Assembly: GCA_046350255.1 (NCBI GenBank)
Contig: JAXMAV010000007.1
Span: 372,001 to 436,000 of the forward strand
Direction: 5' to 3'
From: CALDUY01 sp046350255
GTDB lineage: Bacteria > Planctomycetota > Planctomycetia > Gemmatales > Gemmataceae
Length of the DNA stretch: 64,000 nt
Below, piece after piece: positions 42,264-49,785 of the stretch. How positions within the stretch are numbered: the stretch's first letter is position 1; each line of letters begins with the position of its first letter. Both the position numbers and the translations under genes were made by a program. A model generated the notes under the pieces. The model searched no databases. It had not been told where the DNA came from and saw nothing but the letters and a program-made list of their open reading frames with translations.

Positions 42264-43862
42264 ATGCGTATCCTTTCCTGGCTGGTCGTTCTTCTGACCA
42301 CTCCCGCCCTCCTTGGCGCTCCGGGGCCCACCACGCCCACCCCAGTGAAGGATCGCAAGGCACTGCGCGAGGAGGCCCGGCGCTTCGCCCAGCAGTTTGG
42401 CCATCTCGTCGAGCAGGTGAGTACCCAGTATGTGCGGCCCGTCCCGCGCGAGGATCTGCTCGAGGCGGCCGCCAACGGGCTCTACCAGGCGGCGCGACGC
42501 ACTCCGCCACGCGACCTGCGAGCTCAGGTTCGCCAGGCGGTGTCGCTGGCATCGATGCTGCGCGCCCAGGCGGTCAGCCCCGAGGCGATGAACAACCTGG
42601 ACAAACCGCAGCTCGACCCCATCGAGAAGTACCTGGTCCGACTCCGCGAGGAACTCGGGGATGCACTCGCTGACGGCCCGCCGGCCACGCTGGTCGCCGC
42701 TCGCTCACTGACACGCTTGCTCGATCCCCATTCCGGGGTGGTCAGCGCTGAGGAGCAGCGCCGCAACGTGGGCATGGATCACGAGCACATGGGGACCGGG
42801 TTGTCGTTCCGGGAGGCGATTACCCCCGGGCCGCTGGAGGTGGAAGGCGTCCACCCGGGAAGCCCCGCCCAGCGCGCGGGCCTGCGTCCGGGTGATGTCA
42901 TCGTGAAGATCGACGATCAGCCCATCGCACGCGCTTCGCAAGCGCGGCTAATGGCTCTGCGCAACAGTCGGCCACTGGACGAGGGGTTCCAGAACCTGGC
43001 GGCGCCGGTCGCATCCACGCCGCAACCGGTCGATCTGCCGCGCCTGGTGCGAGTGACCTTCCAGCGCGCTGGCTCTGCCGACCAGACGGTGACTCTGCTG
43101 CGCGAACGCTATCGCGCCGAGACAGTGCAGGGAGTAAGACGTCGAGATGACAACACCTGGGAATGGATGGCGGACGAGAAGACCGGGCTGGCGCATATCC
43201 GGCTCACCAGCCTGGGACGCGGCACGGCGGACGAACTGCGTGGCGTGCTGACCTCGCTGACCGATCGGGGCGCGCGAGGGCTGGTGCTTGATCTGCGCTG
43301 GTGTCCGGGAGGCTATCTCAACGAGGCCGTCGAGGTAGCCGACCTGTTCCTGGGGAACGGCACCATCGCCACCATCAAGAATCGCGGGCGCGAGGACACC
43401 GTCTATCGGGGCAGCGACGAGAACCAGTTCCGCAAACTGGAACTGATCGTCCTCGTCAATGGCGAGACGTCCGGCGGCGCGGAGTTGATCGCCGCGGCGC
43501 TGCAGGACCACGCGCGCGGCAAGGTGGTGGGTCAGCGGACGCTCGGTAAAGCCAGCGTGCAGACTCCCCTGGCGGTCGGCATCGAGGGGTTCGGCTTCAA
43601 GCTGACCAGCGGAACCTTCGTGCGTCCCAGCGGCAAGAACCTGCACCGCTTCCCCGACAGCGCCGGCGACGCCGACTGGGGTGTCCTGCCCGACGAGGAT
43701 GCGCGACTCTCGCCCGATCTGGGGAAACGTCTGAAGCAGTGGTGGGTGTTGCAGGGGCTCCGCCCAGCGCGAGCAGCCGATCGGTTGCCCCTGGATGATC
43801 CCCGGGCTGACCCGCAGCAGATCGCGGCGTTGACCCTGCTTCGCAAACAGGTGGTGCGGTAA
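42264..43862 (+). CDS. S41-family C-terminal processing peptidase
   Basis: 532 residues with a signal peptide (MRILSWLVVLLTTPALLGAP). A helical N-terminal region (30-150) precedes a PDZ domain (about 175-245; VEGVHPGSPAQRAGLRPGDV and IVKIDDQPI) and the S41 catalytic core (about 300-480). The catalytic Ser lies in NGETSGGAELIAAALQDH and the Lys in QRTLGKASVQT, with VLDLRWCPGGYLNEAVEVAD upstream as usual. The enzyme cleaves periplasmic proteins near their C-termini or is a tail-specific protease. The last 60 residues are extra. It starts 78 bases from the divergent histidine phosphatase gene and 62 bases before enolase. Confidence 0.92.
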   Translation: MRILSWLVVLLTTPALLGAPGPTTPTPVKDRKALREEARRFAQQFGHLVEQVSTQYVRPVPREDLLEAAANGLYQAARRTPPRDLRAQVRQAVSLASMLRAQAVSPEAMNNLDKPQLDPIEKYLVRLREELGDALADGPPATLVAARSLTRLLDPHSGVVSAEEQRRNVGMDHEHMGTGLSFREAITPGPLEVEGVHPGSPAQRAGLRPGDVIVKIDDQPIARASQARLMALRNSRPLDEGFQNLAAPVASTPQPVDLPRLVRVTFQRAGSADQTVTLLRERYRAETVQGVRRRDDNTWEWMADEKTGLAHIRLTSLGRGTADELRGVLTSLTDRGARGLVLDLRWCPGGYLNEAVEVADLFLGNGTIATIKNRGREDTVYRGSDENQFRKLELIVLVNGETSGGAELIAAALQDHARGKVVGQRTLGKASVQTPLAVGIEGFGFKLTSGTFVRPSGKNLHRFPDSAGDADWGVLPDEDARLSPDLGKRLKQWWVLQGLRPARAADRLPLDDPRADPQQIAALTLLRKQVVR

Positions 43863-43880
43863 CCGCCCTGTCCTGCGGTT

Positions 43881-43889
43881 GCTAGGATG
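43881..43889 (+). promoter_or_regulatory. Candidate extended -10 for the enolase gene
   Basis: TGCTAGGAT lies 35 bases before the enolase ATG, with no convincing -35. Confidence 0.35.
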
Positions 43890-43924
43890 ACAGGGTTCCA
43901 CTCCCTGGTTTTGCAGAGTCAGCC

Positions 43925-45196
43925 ATGAGCGACGCCGTCATCCAGCGCATCCATGCCCGTGAAGTGCTCGACAGTCGAGGCCGTCCTACCGTGGAGGTCG
44001 AGGTAACCACCTCGACGGGCAACCCGGGACGGGCCATTGTCCCTTCCGGTGCCAGCACTGGCAGGCACGAGGCGGTCGAACTTCGCGACCGGGATGCTCA
44101 GCGGTACGGGGGACTCGGCGTTCGGCGCGCGGTGGCCCACGTGATCGAGACGTTAGGTCCCGCACTCCAGGGCATGCCGGTAGAGCACCAGGCGGCCATG
44201 GATCGCCGGATGATCGAGCTCGACGGCACACCCAACAAGAGCCGGCTGGGTGCGAATGCGATTCTGGGTGTGTCGTTGGCCTGCGCTCACGCAGCCGCTG
44301 CAGTGCATGGGGTGCCTCTCTGGCAGTATCTCGAGCCGGGAGACCGGGCCTGCCTTCCCCTGCCGATGATCAACATGATCTCGGGCGGCCTGCACGCGGG
44401 CGGGAACCTCGACTTCCAGGATTACCTCCTGATCCCGATCGGTGCGCGCACCTACAGCGAGGCGCTGGAGATGGCTGTTGCCACCTACCGCGCCCTGGCA
44501 GTCACCCTGAGCGAACGAGGATTCGAGGGCACTCTGGTCGGCGACGAAGGCGGCTTCGGCCCGCGTCTGCCCGACAACGAAGCTGCGGTGCAGTTGGTGC
44601 TGGAGGCGGCGCGACGAGCCGGTCTGGAACCGGGACGCGATGCAGGCCTGGCCCTGGATGTGGCTTCCACGCATTTCTTCCGCGAGGGGCGGTATCATCT
44701 GCGCGAGGGAGGCGGGCGCATTCTCGAACCGGGCGCCATGGTCGAACGCCTGGCGGAATGGGCTCGTAACTACCCGATTCTGAGCATCGAGGATGGCCTG
44801 GCCGAGGACGACTGGGACGGCTGGGCGATGCTGACCCGGGCGCTGGGCAGTCAGGTGCAGTTGATCGGTGACGATCTGTTCGTGACCAACGCCGAGCGTC
44901 TGCGTCGAGGTATCTCCACGGGGGTGGGCAACGCCGTCCTGGTGAAGGTCAACCAGATCGGAACCCTGAGCGAGGCGCTGGGCGTGGTCGATCAGGCGCA
45001 CGAGGCGGGGTATCGCTGCATCATTTCGGCACGGTCGGGCGAAACCGAGGACGCGACCCTGGCCGACCTGGCCGTGGCCACCGGGGCAGGCCAGATCAAG
45101 ATCGGCAGCGTGGCGCGAAGCGAGCGACTAGCCAAGTACAATCAGCTTCTCCGCATCGAGGAGCAGCTCGGTCGGTTCTGGACCTGGCCCGCCTAG
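43925..45196 (+). CDS. eno: Enolase (phosphopyruvate hydratase), divergent
   Basis: 423 residues, normal length. Recognised parts: ARQVLDSRG-like start (HAREVLDSRGRPTVEVEV), the mobile loop VPSGASTGRHEAVELRD, VGDEGGFGP, ALDVAST, SIEDGLAEDDWDGW, IGDDLFVTN and LVKVNQIGTLSEAL with the catalytic Lys. It converts 2-phosphoglycerate to phosphoenolpyruvate in glycolysis. Two sites differ from the usual pattern: the segment normally DIQEF reads DFQDYLLIP, changing the first acidic residue from Glu to Asp, and the SHRSGETED motif reads SARSGETED, losing the His. It may therefore be a second, divergent enolase rather than the main one. Metal ligands appear conserved. Confidence 0.88.
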   Translation: MSDAVIQRIHAREVLDSRGRPTVEVEVTTSTGNPGRAIVPSGASTGRHEAVELRDRDAQRYGGLGVRRAVAHVIETLGPALQGMPVEHQAAMDRRMIELDGTPNKSRLGANAILGVSLACAHAAAAVHGVPLWQYLEPGDRACLPLPMINMISGGLHAGGNLDFQDYLLIPIGARTYSEALEMAVATYRALAVTLSERGFEGTLVGDEGGFGPRLPDNEAAVQLVLEAARRAGLEPGRDAGLALDVASTHFFREGRYHLREGGGRILEPGAMVERLAEWARNYPILSIEDGLAEDDWDGWAMLTRALGSQVQLIGDDLFVTNAERLRRGISTGVGNAVLVKVNQIGTLSEALGVVDQAHEAGYRCIISARSGETEDATLADLAVATGAGQIKIGSVARSERLAKYNQLLRIEEQLGRFWTWPA

Positions 45197-45493
45197 AACC
45201 GCCTGGACCGACGGTGACGGAGTTGATGGTCTTGTCCGGCCGATAGGTGACGAACTCGCGTCACAGGGCGTAGGGCGGAAGTGGTGGTACTGGTTCTTGA
45301 AGTCGCGAAGCTCGGTCCATGGGATGCTGGCATCGCTGCGGTCGATGTCCGCCAAAAGCTGAGCCACCTCGCGCCACTCCTCGGGCACCCTGTCCAGCTC
45401 CGCTTCCTTCCTGTCGGAGGCAGCGTCCGCCCGGATCGGCCCCGCGCTCAGCGCCAGTGCCATCATCACTCCCACCTGCCAACCCGCAGACAT
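45128..45493 (-). CDS. Small secreted protein of unknown function, probably frameshifted
   Basis: The open frame codes for 121 residues with a good signal peptide (MSAGWQVGVMMALALSAGPIRADA) and GAGG eight bases before the ATG. Residues 27-72 read naturally (EEWREVAQLLADIDRSDASI, TELRDFKNQYHHFRP). After about base 45265 the frame becomes low-complexity Ser/Pro and runs antisense into the enolase end. Another frame from there gives the natural-looking REFVTYRPDKTINSVTVGPG, joined if one C were restored around 45258-45262. So the C-terminus as given is probably wrong, by sequencing error or mutation. No family recognised. Confidence 0.5.
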   Translation of the reverse strand: MSAGWQVGVMMALALSAGPIRADAASDRKEAELDRVPEEWREVAQLLADIDRSDASIPWTELRDFKNQYHHFRPTPCDASSSPIGRTRPSTPSPSVQAVLGGPGPEPTELLLDAEKLIVLG

Positions 45494-45565
45494 AGGTTCG
45501 CCTCGTCCGATCGGGAGACCCAGGGCATAATCGTCCTACACAGAACCCGGAGTTGACGAAGAATC

Positions 45566-45574
45566 TGCTACAAT
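45566..45574 (+). promoter_or_regulatory. Candidate extended -10 for the DUF58 operon
   Basis: TGCTACAAT (extended -10, five of six in the hexamer) lies 47 bases before the ATG at 45622. A TTGACG at 45553 is too close to serve as the -35. Confidence 0.35.
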
Positions 45575-45621
45575 CCCCAGAACCCGCACCTTCGCCGCAC
45601 GAGTCCTGAAGAGAGCGTCAG

Positions 45622-46506
45622 ATGCTGCCCCGGGAGATTCTTCGCCAGGTCCGGCGCCTTCAGCTGCGCGCTCGCCGCGCGGTCGAGGACCTGCTGGGAG
45701 GCGAGTATCACTCGGTGTTCCGGGGAGCGGGCATCGCCTTCGAGGAGGTCCGCGCCTATCAGCCCGGCGACGACATCCGCAGCATTGACTGGAACGTCAC
45801 CGCGCGCATGGGCCAGCCGTTCGTCAAACGCTACGTCGAAGAACGCGAGCGGACGCTGGTGCTGGCCATGGACATCTCGGCCAGCCAGGCGTTTGGCACA
45901 GGAGTCCAGACCAAACGCGAGGTTGCGGCAGAGCTGGCAGCCATCCTCGCATTCAGCGCCATCAGCAACAACGACCGGGTCGGCCTCGTGCAGTTCTCCG
46001 ACCGCATCGAACATTACCTTCCCCCGCGCAAGGGGACACGGCATGTCCTACGGCTTATCCGTGACGTGCTCTTTCGCGAACCGGCCAGCCGGGGCACCTG
46101 TCTGCGCGAGGGCCTGGATCATCTCAATCGCGTCGTGCGCCGACGAGCCATCACCTTCCTGTTCAGCGACTTTCTCGATACTGATTATGACCGAAGCTTT
46201 CGCCGGACCGCACGTCGGCACGAGCTGATCGCCGTGCGCCTCCGGGACGAGCGCGAGCAGGTGCTGCCCAGCGTGGGACTGGTGGAACTGGAAGATGCCG
46301 AGACAGGGCAGCGCCGACTGATCGACACCGCAGCGCCCGAGGTGCGCGTGGCCTATGCCCGCCAGGCCCGGAAGCGTTCCGACCAGCTGGAGCAACTGGT
46401 GCGTTCGGCAGGGGTGGATCTCATCGAGGCCGCTACCGACGGACGGCATCTCGATCAGCTGGTGCGCTTCTTCCGAATGCGTCAGAAACGGACGCCCGGG
46501 AGATGA
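45622..46506 (+). CDS. DUF58-domain protein
   Basis: 294 residues, cytosolic. It has the DUF58 core: LGGEYHSVFRGAGIAFEEVR, then YQPGDDIRSIDWNVTAR, and a VWA-like fold with LVLAMDISASQAFGTG near residue 80 in place of a full MIDAS. RRRAITFLFSDFLDTDYD and ELIAVRLRDEREQ follow. DUF58 proteins are encoded with MoxR ATPases and Bat proteins and are thought to work in a chaperone or stress system. No MoxR gene is next to it here. Its stop overlaps the start of the next gene (ATGA), so the two are coupled. Confidence 0.92.
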   Translation: MLPREILRQVRRLQLRARRAVEDLLGGEYHSVFRGAGIAFEEVRAYQPGDDIRSIDWNVTARMGQPFVKRYVEERERTLVLAMDISASQAFGTGVQTKREVAAELAAILAFSAISNNDRVGLVQFSDRIEHYLPPRKGTRHVLRLIRDVLFREPASRGTCLREGLDHLNRVVRRRAITFLFSDFLDTDYDRSFRRTARRHELIAVRLRDEREQVLPSVGLVELEDAETGQRRLIDTAAPEVRVAYARQARKRSDQLEQLVRSAGVDLIEAATDGRHLDQLVRFFRMRQKRTPGR

Positions 46507-47384
46507 CCATGGCCGGGGTGATCATGCTCCTTTTGATTCCCGGGGCGATGGAGTTGCCCCCGCAGCAGCAGGGAGGCATCCGCGCCCAAGCCGTGCTGTC
46601 GATTCCCGAGGAAGGCGTCGAACCCGGTCGGGCCCGAGCCCGACTCGAGCTGGAGTTTACGGGGCCGGCCGGGCTGGAGGTTGATCGTCCACAGCTGGAA
46701 GACGCCTTGCAGGCCTGGCGCATGCCCTGGCTGGCCTCGTCAAGTACATCCGAGAGTCCACTCCGGGTGGTTCTGACGTTGGAGCTGGAGCAGACCAGGC
46801 CGGGAACCATCCCCCTGCCAGGTGTGCGAGTGCGGGCGCGGGAAGGACCGGACCAGTCATGGCAGACCTTCGATTGGCTCGATTTGCTGCGCCAGGATGC
46901 CGACGTCGCCCCCATCGAGGAACTGCCCGAACCCGAACCGTCGCCCTGGCCCGGTCGGGTGCGCCTGGCCGCGGTGGGAGTGCTCCTGGCGCTGGGGTTG
47001 ATGTTGCTTCTGCGACGGTTCAACCGAGCACGCCCTGCATCGCCTCCTACGCCAATATCGCTAGCGCGGACCAAACTTCAGCAGGCACAACATGTGGGCG
47101 ATCTGGCCGACATCGTGCGCGAGTGCATCCGGATGCAGACCGGCATCGCGGTCACCTCGCTCACCAGCGGCGATTTGCTGGCCGCGCTCAGCAAGATCGG
47201 CCACGCGCGCGACACCCTGGAAAGCCTGCAGCAACTGCTGGAGCTGGGCGATCTGGGCAAGTTCGCCGGGCAGCGGTTGGAGGGGGCCGCCCTGGAAGAA
47301 ACACGAGCGCTGGCGCTGGACATCGTGGCAAGCCTGGCAAGCTGGCCATCTGGAGAAAAGGACCCGACTGGTGAAGAGAGATAA
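46503..47384 (+). CDS. BatD/DUF4381-like membrane protein
   Basis: 293 residues, overlapping the DUF58 gene by four bases. The N-terminal half (about 25-130) is beta-rich and exported after a signal-like segment (MAGVIMLLLIPGAMELPP), with phrases such as ARARLELEFTGPAGLEVDRP typical of BatD-type domains. One membrane helix is at about 155-172 (VRLAAVGVLLALGLMLLL). The cytoplasmic C-terminal 110 residues are alpha-helical, like DUF4381 (VGDLADIVRECIRMQTGIAV ... KFAGQRLEGAALEE). In MoxR/Bat operons a protein of this kind follows DUF58. The assignment is by layout and context. Confidence 0.7.
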   Translation: MTMAGVIMLLLIPGAMELPPQQQGGIRAQAVLSIPEEGVEPGRARARLELEFTGPAGLEVDRPQLEDALQAWRMPWLASSSTSESPLRVVLTLELEQTRPGTIPLPGVRVRAREGPDQSWQTFDWLDLLRQDADVAPIEELPEPEPSPWPGRVRLAAVGVLLALGLMLLLRRFNRARPASPPTPISLARTKLQQAQHVGDLADIVRECIRMQTGIAVTSLTSGDLLAALSKIGHARDTLESLQQLLELGDLGKFAGQRLEGAALEETRALALDIVASLASWPSGEKDPTGEER

Positions 47385-47561
47385 AGTCCGGGCGCCGAAC
47401 GTGACGAAATAGGTTGCGGCAAGATACGAGAGCGGGGCAACATGACAAGCTGGGGAAAACCTGGCTGGCTCTGCTGCTCGGGTCATGCCTGTGAACCTTC
47501 CACCGGATTGCAACCCGCGTCCCCGCCAGGGTGTCGCGGTGAACCCACAGGAGATGCACCG

Positions 47562-48113
47562 ATGTCCCTCAAGCCGAGGAAAGAAGAGACGCTGTCCGGC
47601 ACGATGAAGATTGGGATCGTCATCCTTGTCGTGACCGTTGGTGTCTGGGGTTGCGCCCGCAAGACGGACAATCGAGTCGGCACCAACGAGCGGGTGCGTG
47701 TGCTGGAGACTCGTTGTCAGAAGTTTGAGCAGGATTATCGGATCGTGGCCCAGGCCCGGGATGCGGCCCGGAAGGAAGCGGCCCTGCTCCGTGAGGAGAC
47801 GGAACGGTTGCAGAAGGAGCTGGCGGACAAGGCGGCCCTGATTCAGGAGCGCGACCAGCTGTTGGCCCAGGTGAAGTCGAACGGCCAGCAGATCGAGGAG
47901 ATGGGCAAACTGATCGGTCTGCGCACCAGCGAACGGGACGACCTGAAGGCGCAGCTCGTGCAGCGCAGCGGCGAGCGCGACCAGCTTCAGGGACGGATGG
48001 ACAAGTTCCGCAAGGGGTTGCAGCATCTGTTGGCCCAGGATGAAGCCCCGGCCGTCTCGGTGCCGAGTGGCACGCCGGCCCCGGTCGCTCCCACGCTTAG
48101 CAACCTGGAGTAA
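47562..48113 (+). CDS. Coiled-coil lipoprotein of unknown function
   Basis: 183 residues from ATG 47562, which has CAGGAG eight bases upstream; an internal ATG at 47604 would give a more classical lipoprotein signal (MKIGIVILVVTVGVWGCARK, lipobox VWGC). Residues 40-150 form a long coiled-coil: RVLETRCQKFEQDYRIVAQA, EAALLREETERLQKELADKA and SERDDLKAQLVQRSGERDQL. The tail is Pro/Val-rich. It is probably a membrane-tethered rod in the periplasm. The 177 bases before it show no clear feature. No named family. Confidence 0.78.
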   Translation: MSLKPRKEETLSGTMKIGIVILVVTVGVWGCARKTDNRVGTNERVRVLETRCQKFEQDYRIVAQARDAARKEAALLREETERLQKELADKAALIQERDQLLAQVKSNGQQIEEMGKLIGLRTSERDDLKAQLVQRSGERDQLQGRMDKFRKGLQHLLAQDEAPAVSVPSGTPAPVAPTLSNLE

Positions 48114-48161
48114 TCCACGGGGGTATCCCGCGACAACACCACGGTCCTGGACTGGTGGAAG

Positions 48162-48214
48162 AAAAACGAGCAGGCGGGGCGAGGGAACCAGGTTCCCTCA
48201 GCCCCGCACTGCTC
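48162..48214 (-). terminator. Strong intrinsic terminator for the parvulin gene
   Basis: A long stem joins 48168-48187 with 48193-48214 (one bulged A), followed on the minus strand by five T residues (48162-48166). It also lies between convergent genes. Confidence 0.88.
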
Positions 48215-48232
48215 TTCCCCCATCCCCCAACT

Positions 48233-49399
48233 TCACTTCACGTCCCGGGCCACCTCGATGATGGCCGAACGCTTCAATTCGTTGATCACCTTCCGCATTT
48301 CCTGCTGGAAGACGACTCCCTTGAGCTTCTCGCGAATCTGTTTCTGCGTGCGATCGTCGAACGGGGTACGTCCCGCATAGGTGCGCTTCGTCAGACGAAT
48401 GATGTGGAAACCGGTCTCCAGCTCGATGAGTGGCCCAAGTTGGCCATCCTTGAGCTGGAAGAGCACCTGCTCGGCCTCGCGCGGCAAGATTTCACCCCGT
48501 TTGTTGCCGATGCCCTCGGCATTCTCGCGGAGCGAGCTGTCGCCGTTGTCGAACTCCTTGGCCAGTTTGACGAAATCCTCGCCCTTGCGGATGCGCTCCA
48601 TGAGCACCTCGGCGAACTGTCGCGCTGCTGCCGGGGTGGGATGCCGGACGGTGGCGATGAAGATATCCTGCCAGACGACCTTGTCCTCGACCTTGAAGTC
48701 GTCGCGGTTCTTCTCGTAGTACTCCTCCACTTCCTTGTGGCCAATCTTGTTGAGCTGGGGTTCGACCCGGGTTCGCAGGTACTCCATGGCGATGAAGTTA
48801 CGCACCCACTGTCGACGCACCAGGTCCACCGGCATGCCCTGGTCGCGCAACATGCGGGTGAAGATGTCCATGTCGGTAATATGGTTGGCACGCATAAGGC
48901 GGTGAAGCCACTGCTTCTCGAACTCGCGTTCGGCGATTTTCTCAAGTTCCTGATAGAACCGCATGCCGCCCCGCTTGCTCAGGCGAGCGATGGCATCCTG
49001 CATCAGCAGCTCGCGTTCGATGATTTCGGTGAGCTTCTGATTCATCACCTCGGCCTTCTCGGCTTCAGTGCGGGCGGTCAGCAGGCCCTGCATGGCTGCG
49101 GCGGTGACTTCCTCATCGAGAATGGCCTCGCCATTAACGGTGGCGCGAATGCGAGCGGTACGAGTGTCCCGACTGCCGGGAGCCTCGGGCCCTAGTTCAA
49201 GGAGACTCTTGACGGGCGGTTGTGGTGGCTTCTGCCCGCGGGCGACCGCTGCCTCGGACCCAGGCAACTTGAGCAGGGTAGTAAAATCGGGGCTGTAGCC
49301 GTTGATGGCGGGGCGCTCGGCCGCCCGACAGCCCCCCAGGACGAGCTGGCAGCTAAAGACCGAAACGGCAAGCCATTGCGTGTGACGACGCCAGAGCAT
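48233..49399 (-). CDS. Parvulin-type peptidyl-prolyl isomerase (SurA/PpiC-like) lipoprotein
   Basis: 388 residues. A lipoprotein signal (WLAVSVFSCQLVLGGCRA, lipobox LGGC) is followed by a Pro-rich linker, a SurA-N-like helical region (about 80-215; RATVNGEAILDEEVTAAAM) and one rotamase domain (about 230-345: KVVWQDIFIATVRHPTP, NKRGEILPREAEQVLFQLKD, GPLIELETGFHIIRLTKR). The function is folding of exported proteins, likely outer-membrane ones. ATG 49399 is preferred to 49426 because GGGGGG precedes it and the signal peptide fits. It stands alone between terminators. Confidence 0.9.
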   Translation of the reverse strand: MLWRRHTQWLAVSVFSCQLVLGGCRAAERPAINGYSPDFTTLLKLPGSEAAVARGQKPPQPPVKSLLELGPEAPGSRDTRTARIRATVNGEAILDEEVTAAAMQGLLTARTEAEKAEVMNQKLTEIIERELLMQDAIARLSKRGGMRFYQELEKIAEREFEKQWLHRLMRANHITDMDIFTRMLRDQGMPVDLVRRQWVRNFIAMEYLRTRVEPQLNKIGHKEVEEYYEKNRDDFKVEDKVVWQDIFIATVRHPTPAAARQFAEVLMERIRKGEDFVKLAKEFDNGDSSLRENAEGIGNKRGEILPREAEQVLFQLKDGQLGPLIELETGFHIIRLTKRTYAGRTPFDDRTQKQIREKLKGVVFQQEMRKVINELKRSAIIEVARDVK

Positions 49400-49785
49400 G
49401 GCGACCCCCCTGACCCTGACCCGCAACCCTCCATGGTTTGCGAGTGTGTCGTTGCCCGGTGCGGGGGCGGACTATACCGCGACGCGTCGCGGCTGCAAGA
49501 GGAGATTCGGGGCGGTCATGGGGGTCACCTTGCCGGGAGCAGAGGATGGGTAAGGTGGTCAAGAGGAATAAACCGTGCAGACTGTGCCTGAGGAGGATAT
49601 CGGCGGGAGCGATCTTGACGGACGAAGAATGGGAAAAGCTGCGTGAGAGGAGTTGACGTGGTCGAAATCGAGGATGAAGGAGGAAGAGCGACCCAGGAAG
49701 GGTTGCTCCGCTGACCGGAGGCCTCCGCCGCCACCTGGGCAACCCGGTGGCAGTAGCACCCCCGTGTTCAGGGAGGACGTAACTG
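49400..49785 (+). other. 386-base region between divergent genes with one very small ORF
   Basis: Apart from the 36-codon ORF listed separately (49546-49656), I see no gene. The stretch is purine-rich on the plus strand near 49670-49700 and probably holds the promoters of both flanking genes, although no clear -35/-10 pair stands out. Confidence 0.4.
49546..49656 (+). CDS. Possible 36-residue protein with CxxC motif
   Basis: MGKVVKRNKPCRLCLRRISA is the first part, followed by GAILTDEEWEKLRERS. GGGAGCAGAGG precedes the ATG. The basic N-terminal half contains CRLC, which could bind zinc, and the C-terminus is an acidic helix. It is too short for the coding signal to be certain and no homologue can be named. 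Confidence 0.3.
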   Translation: MGKVVKRNKPCRLCLRRISAGAILTDEEWEKLRERS

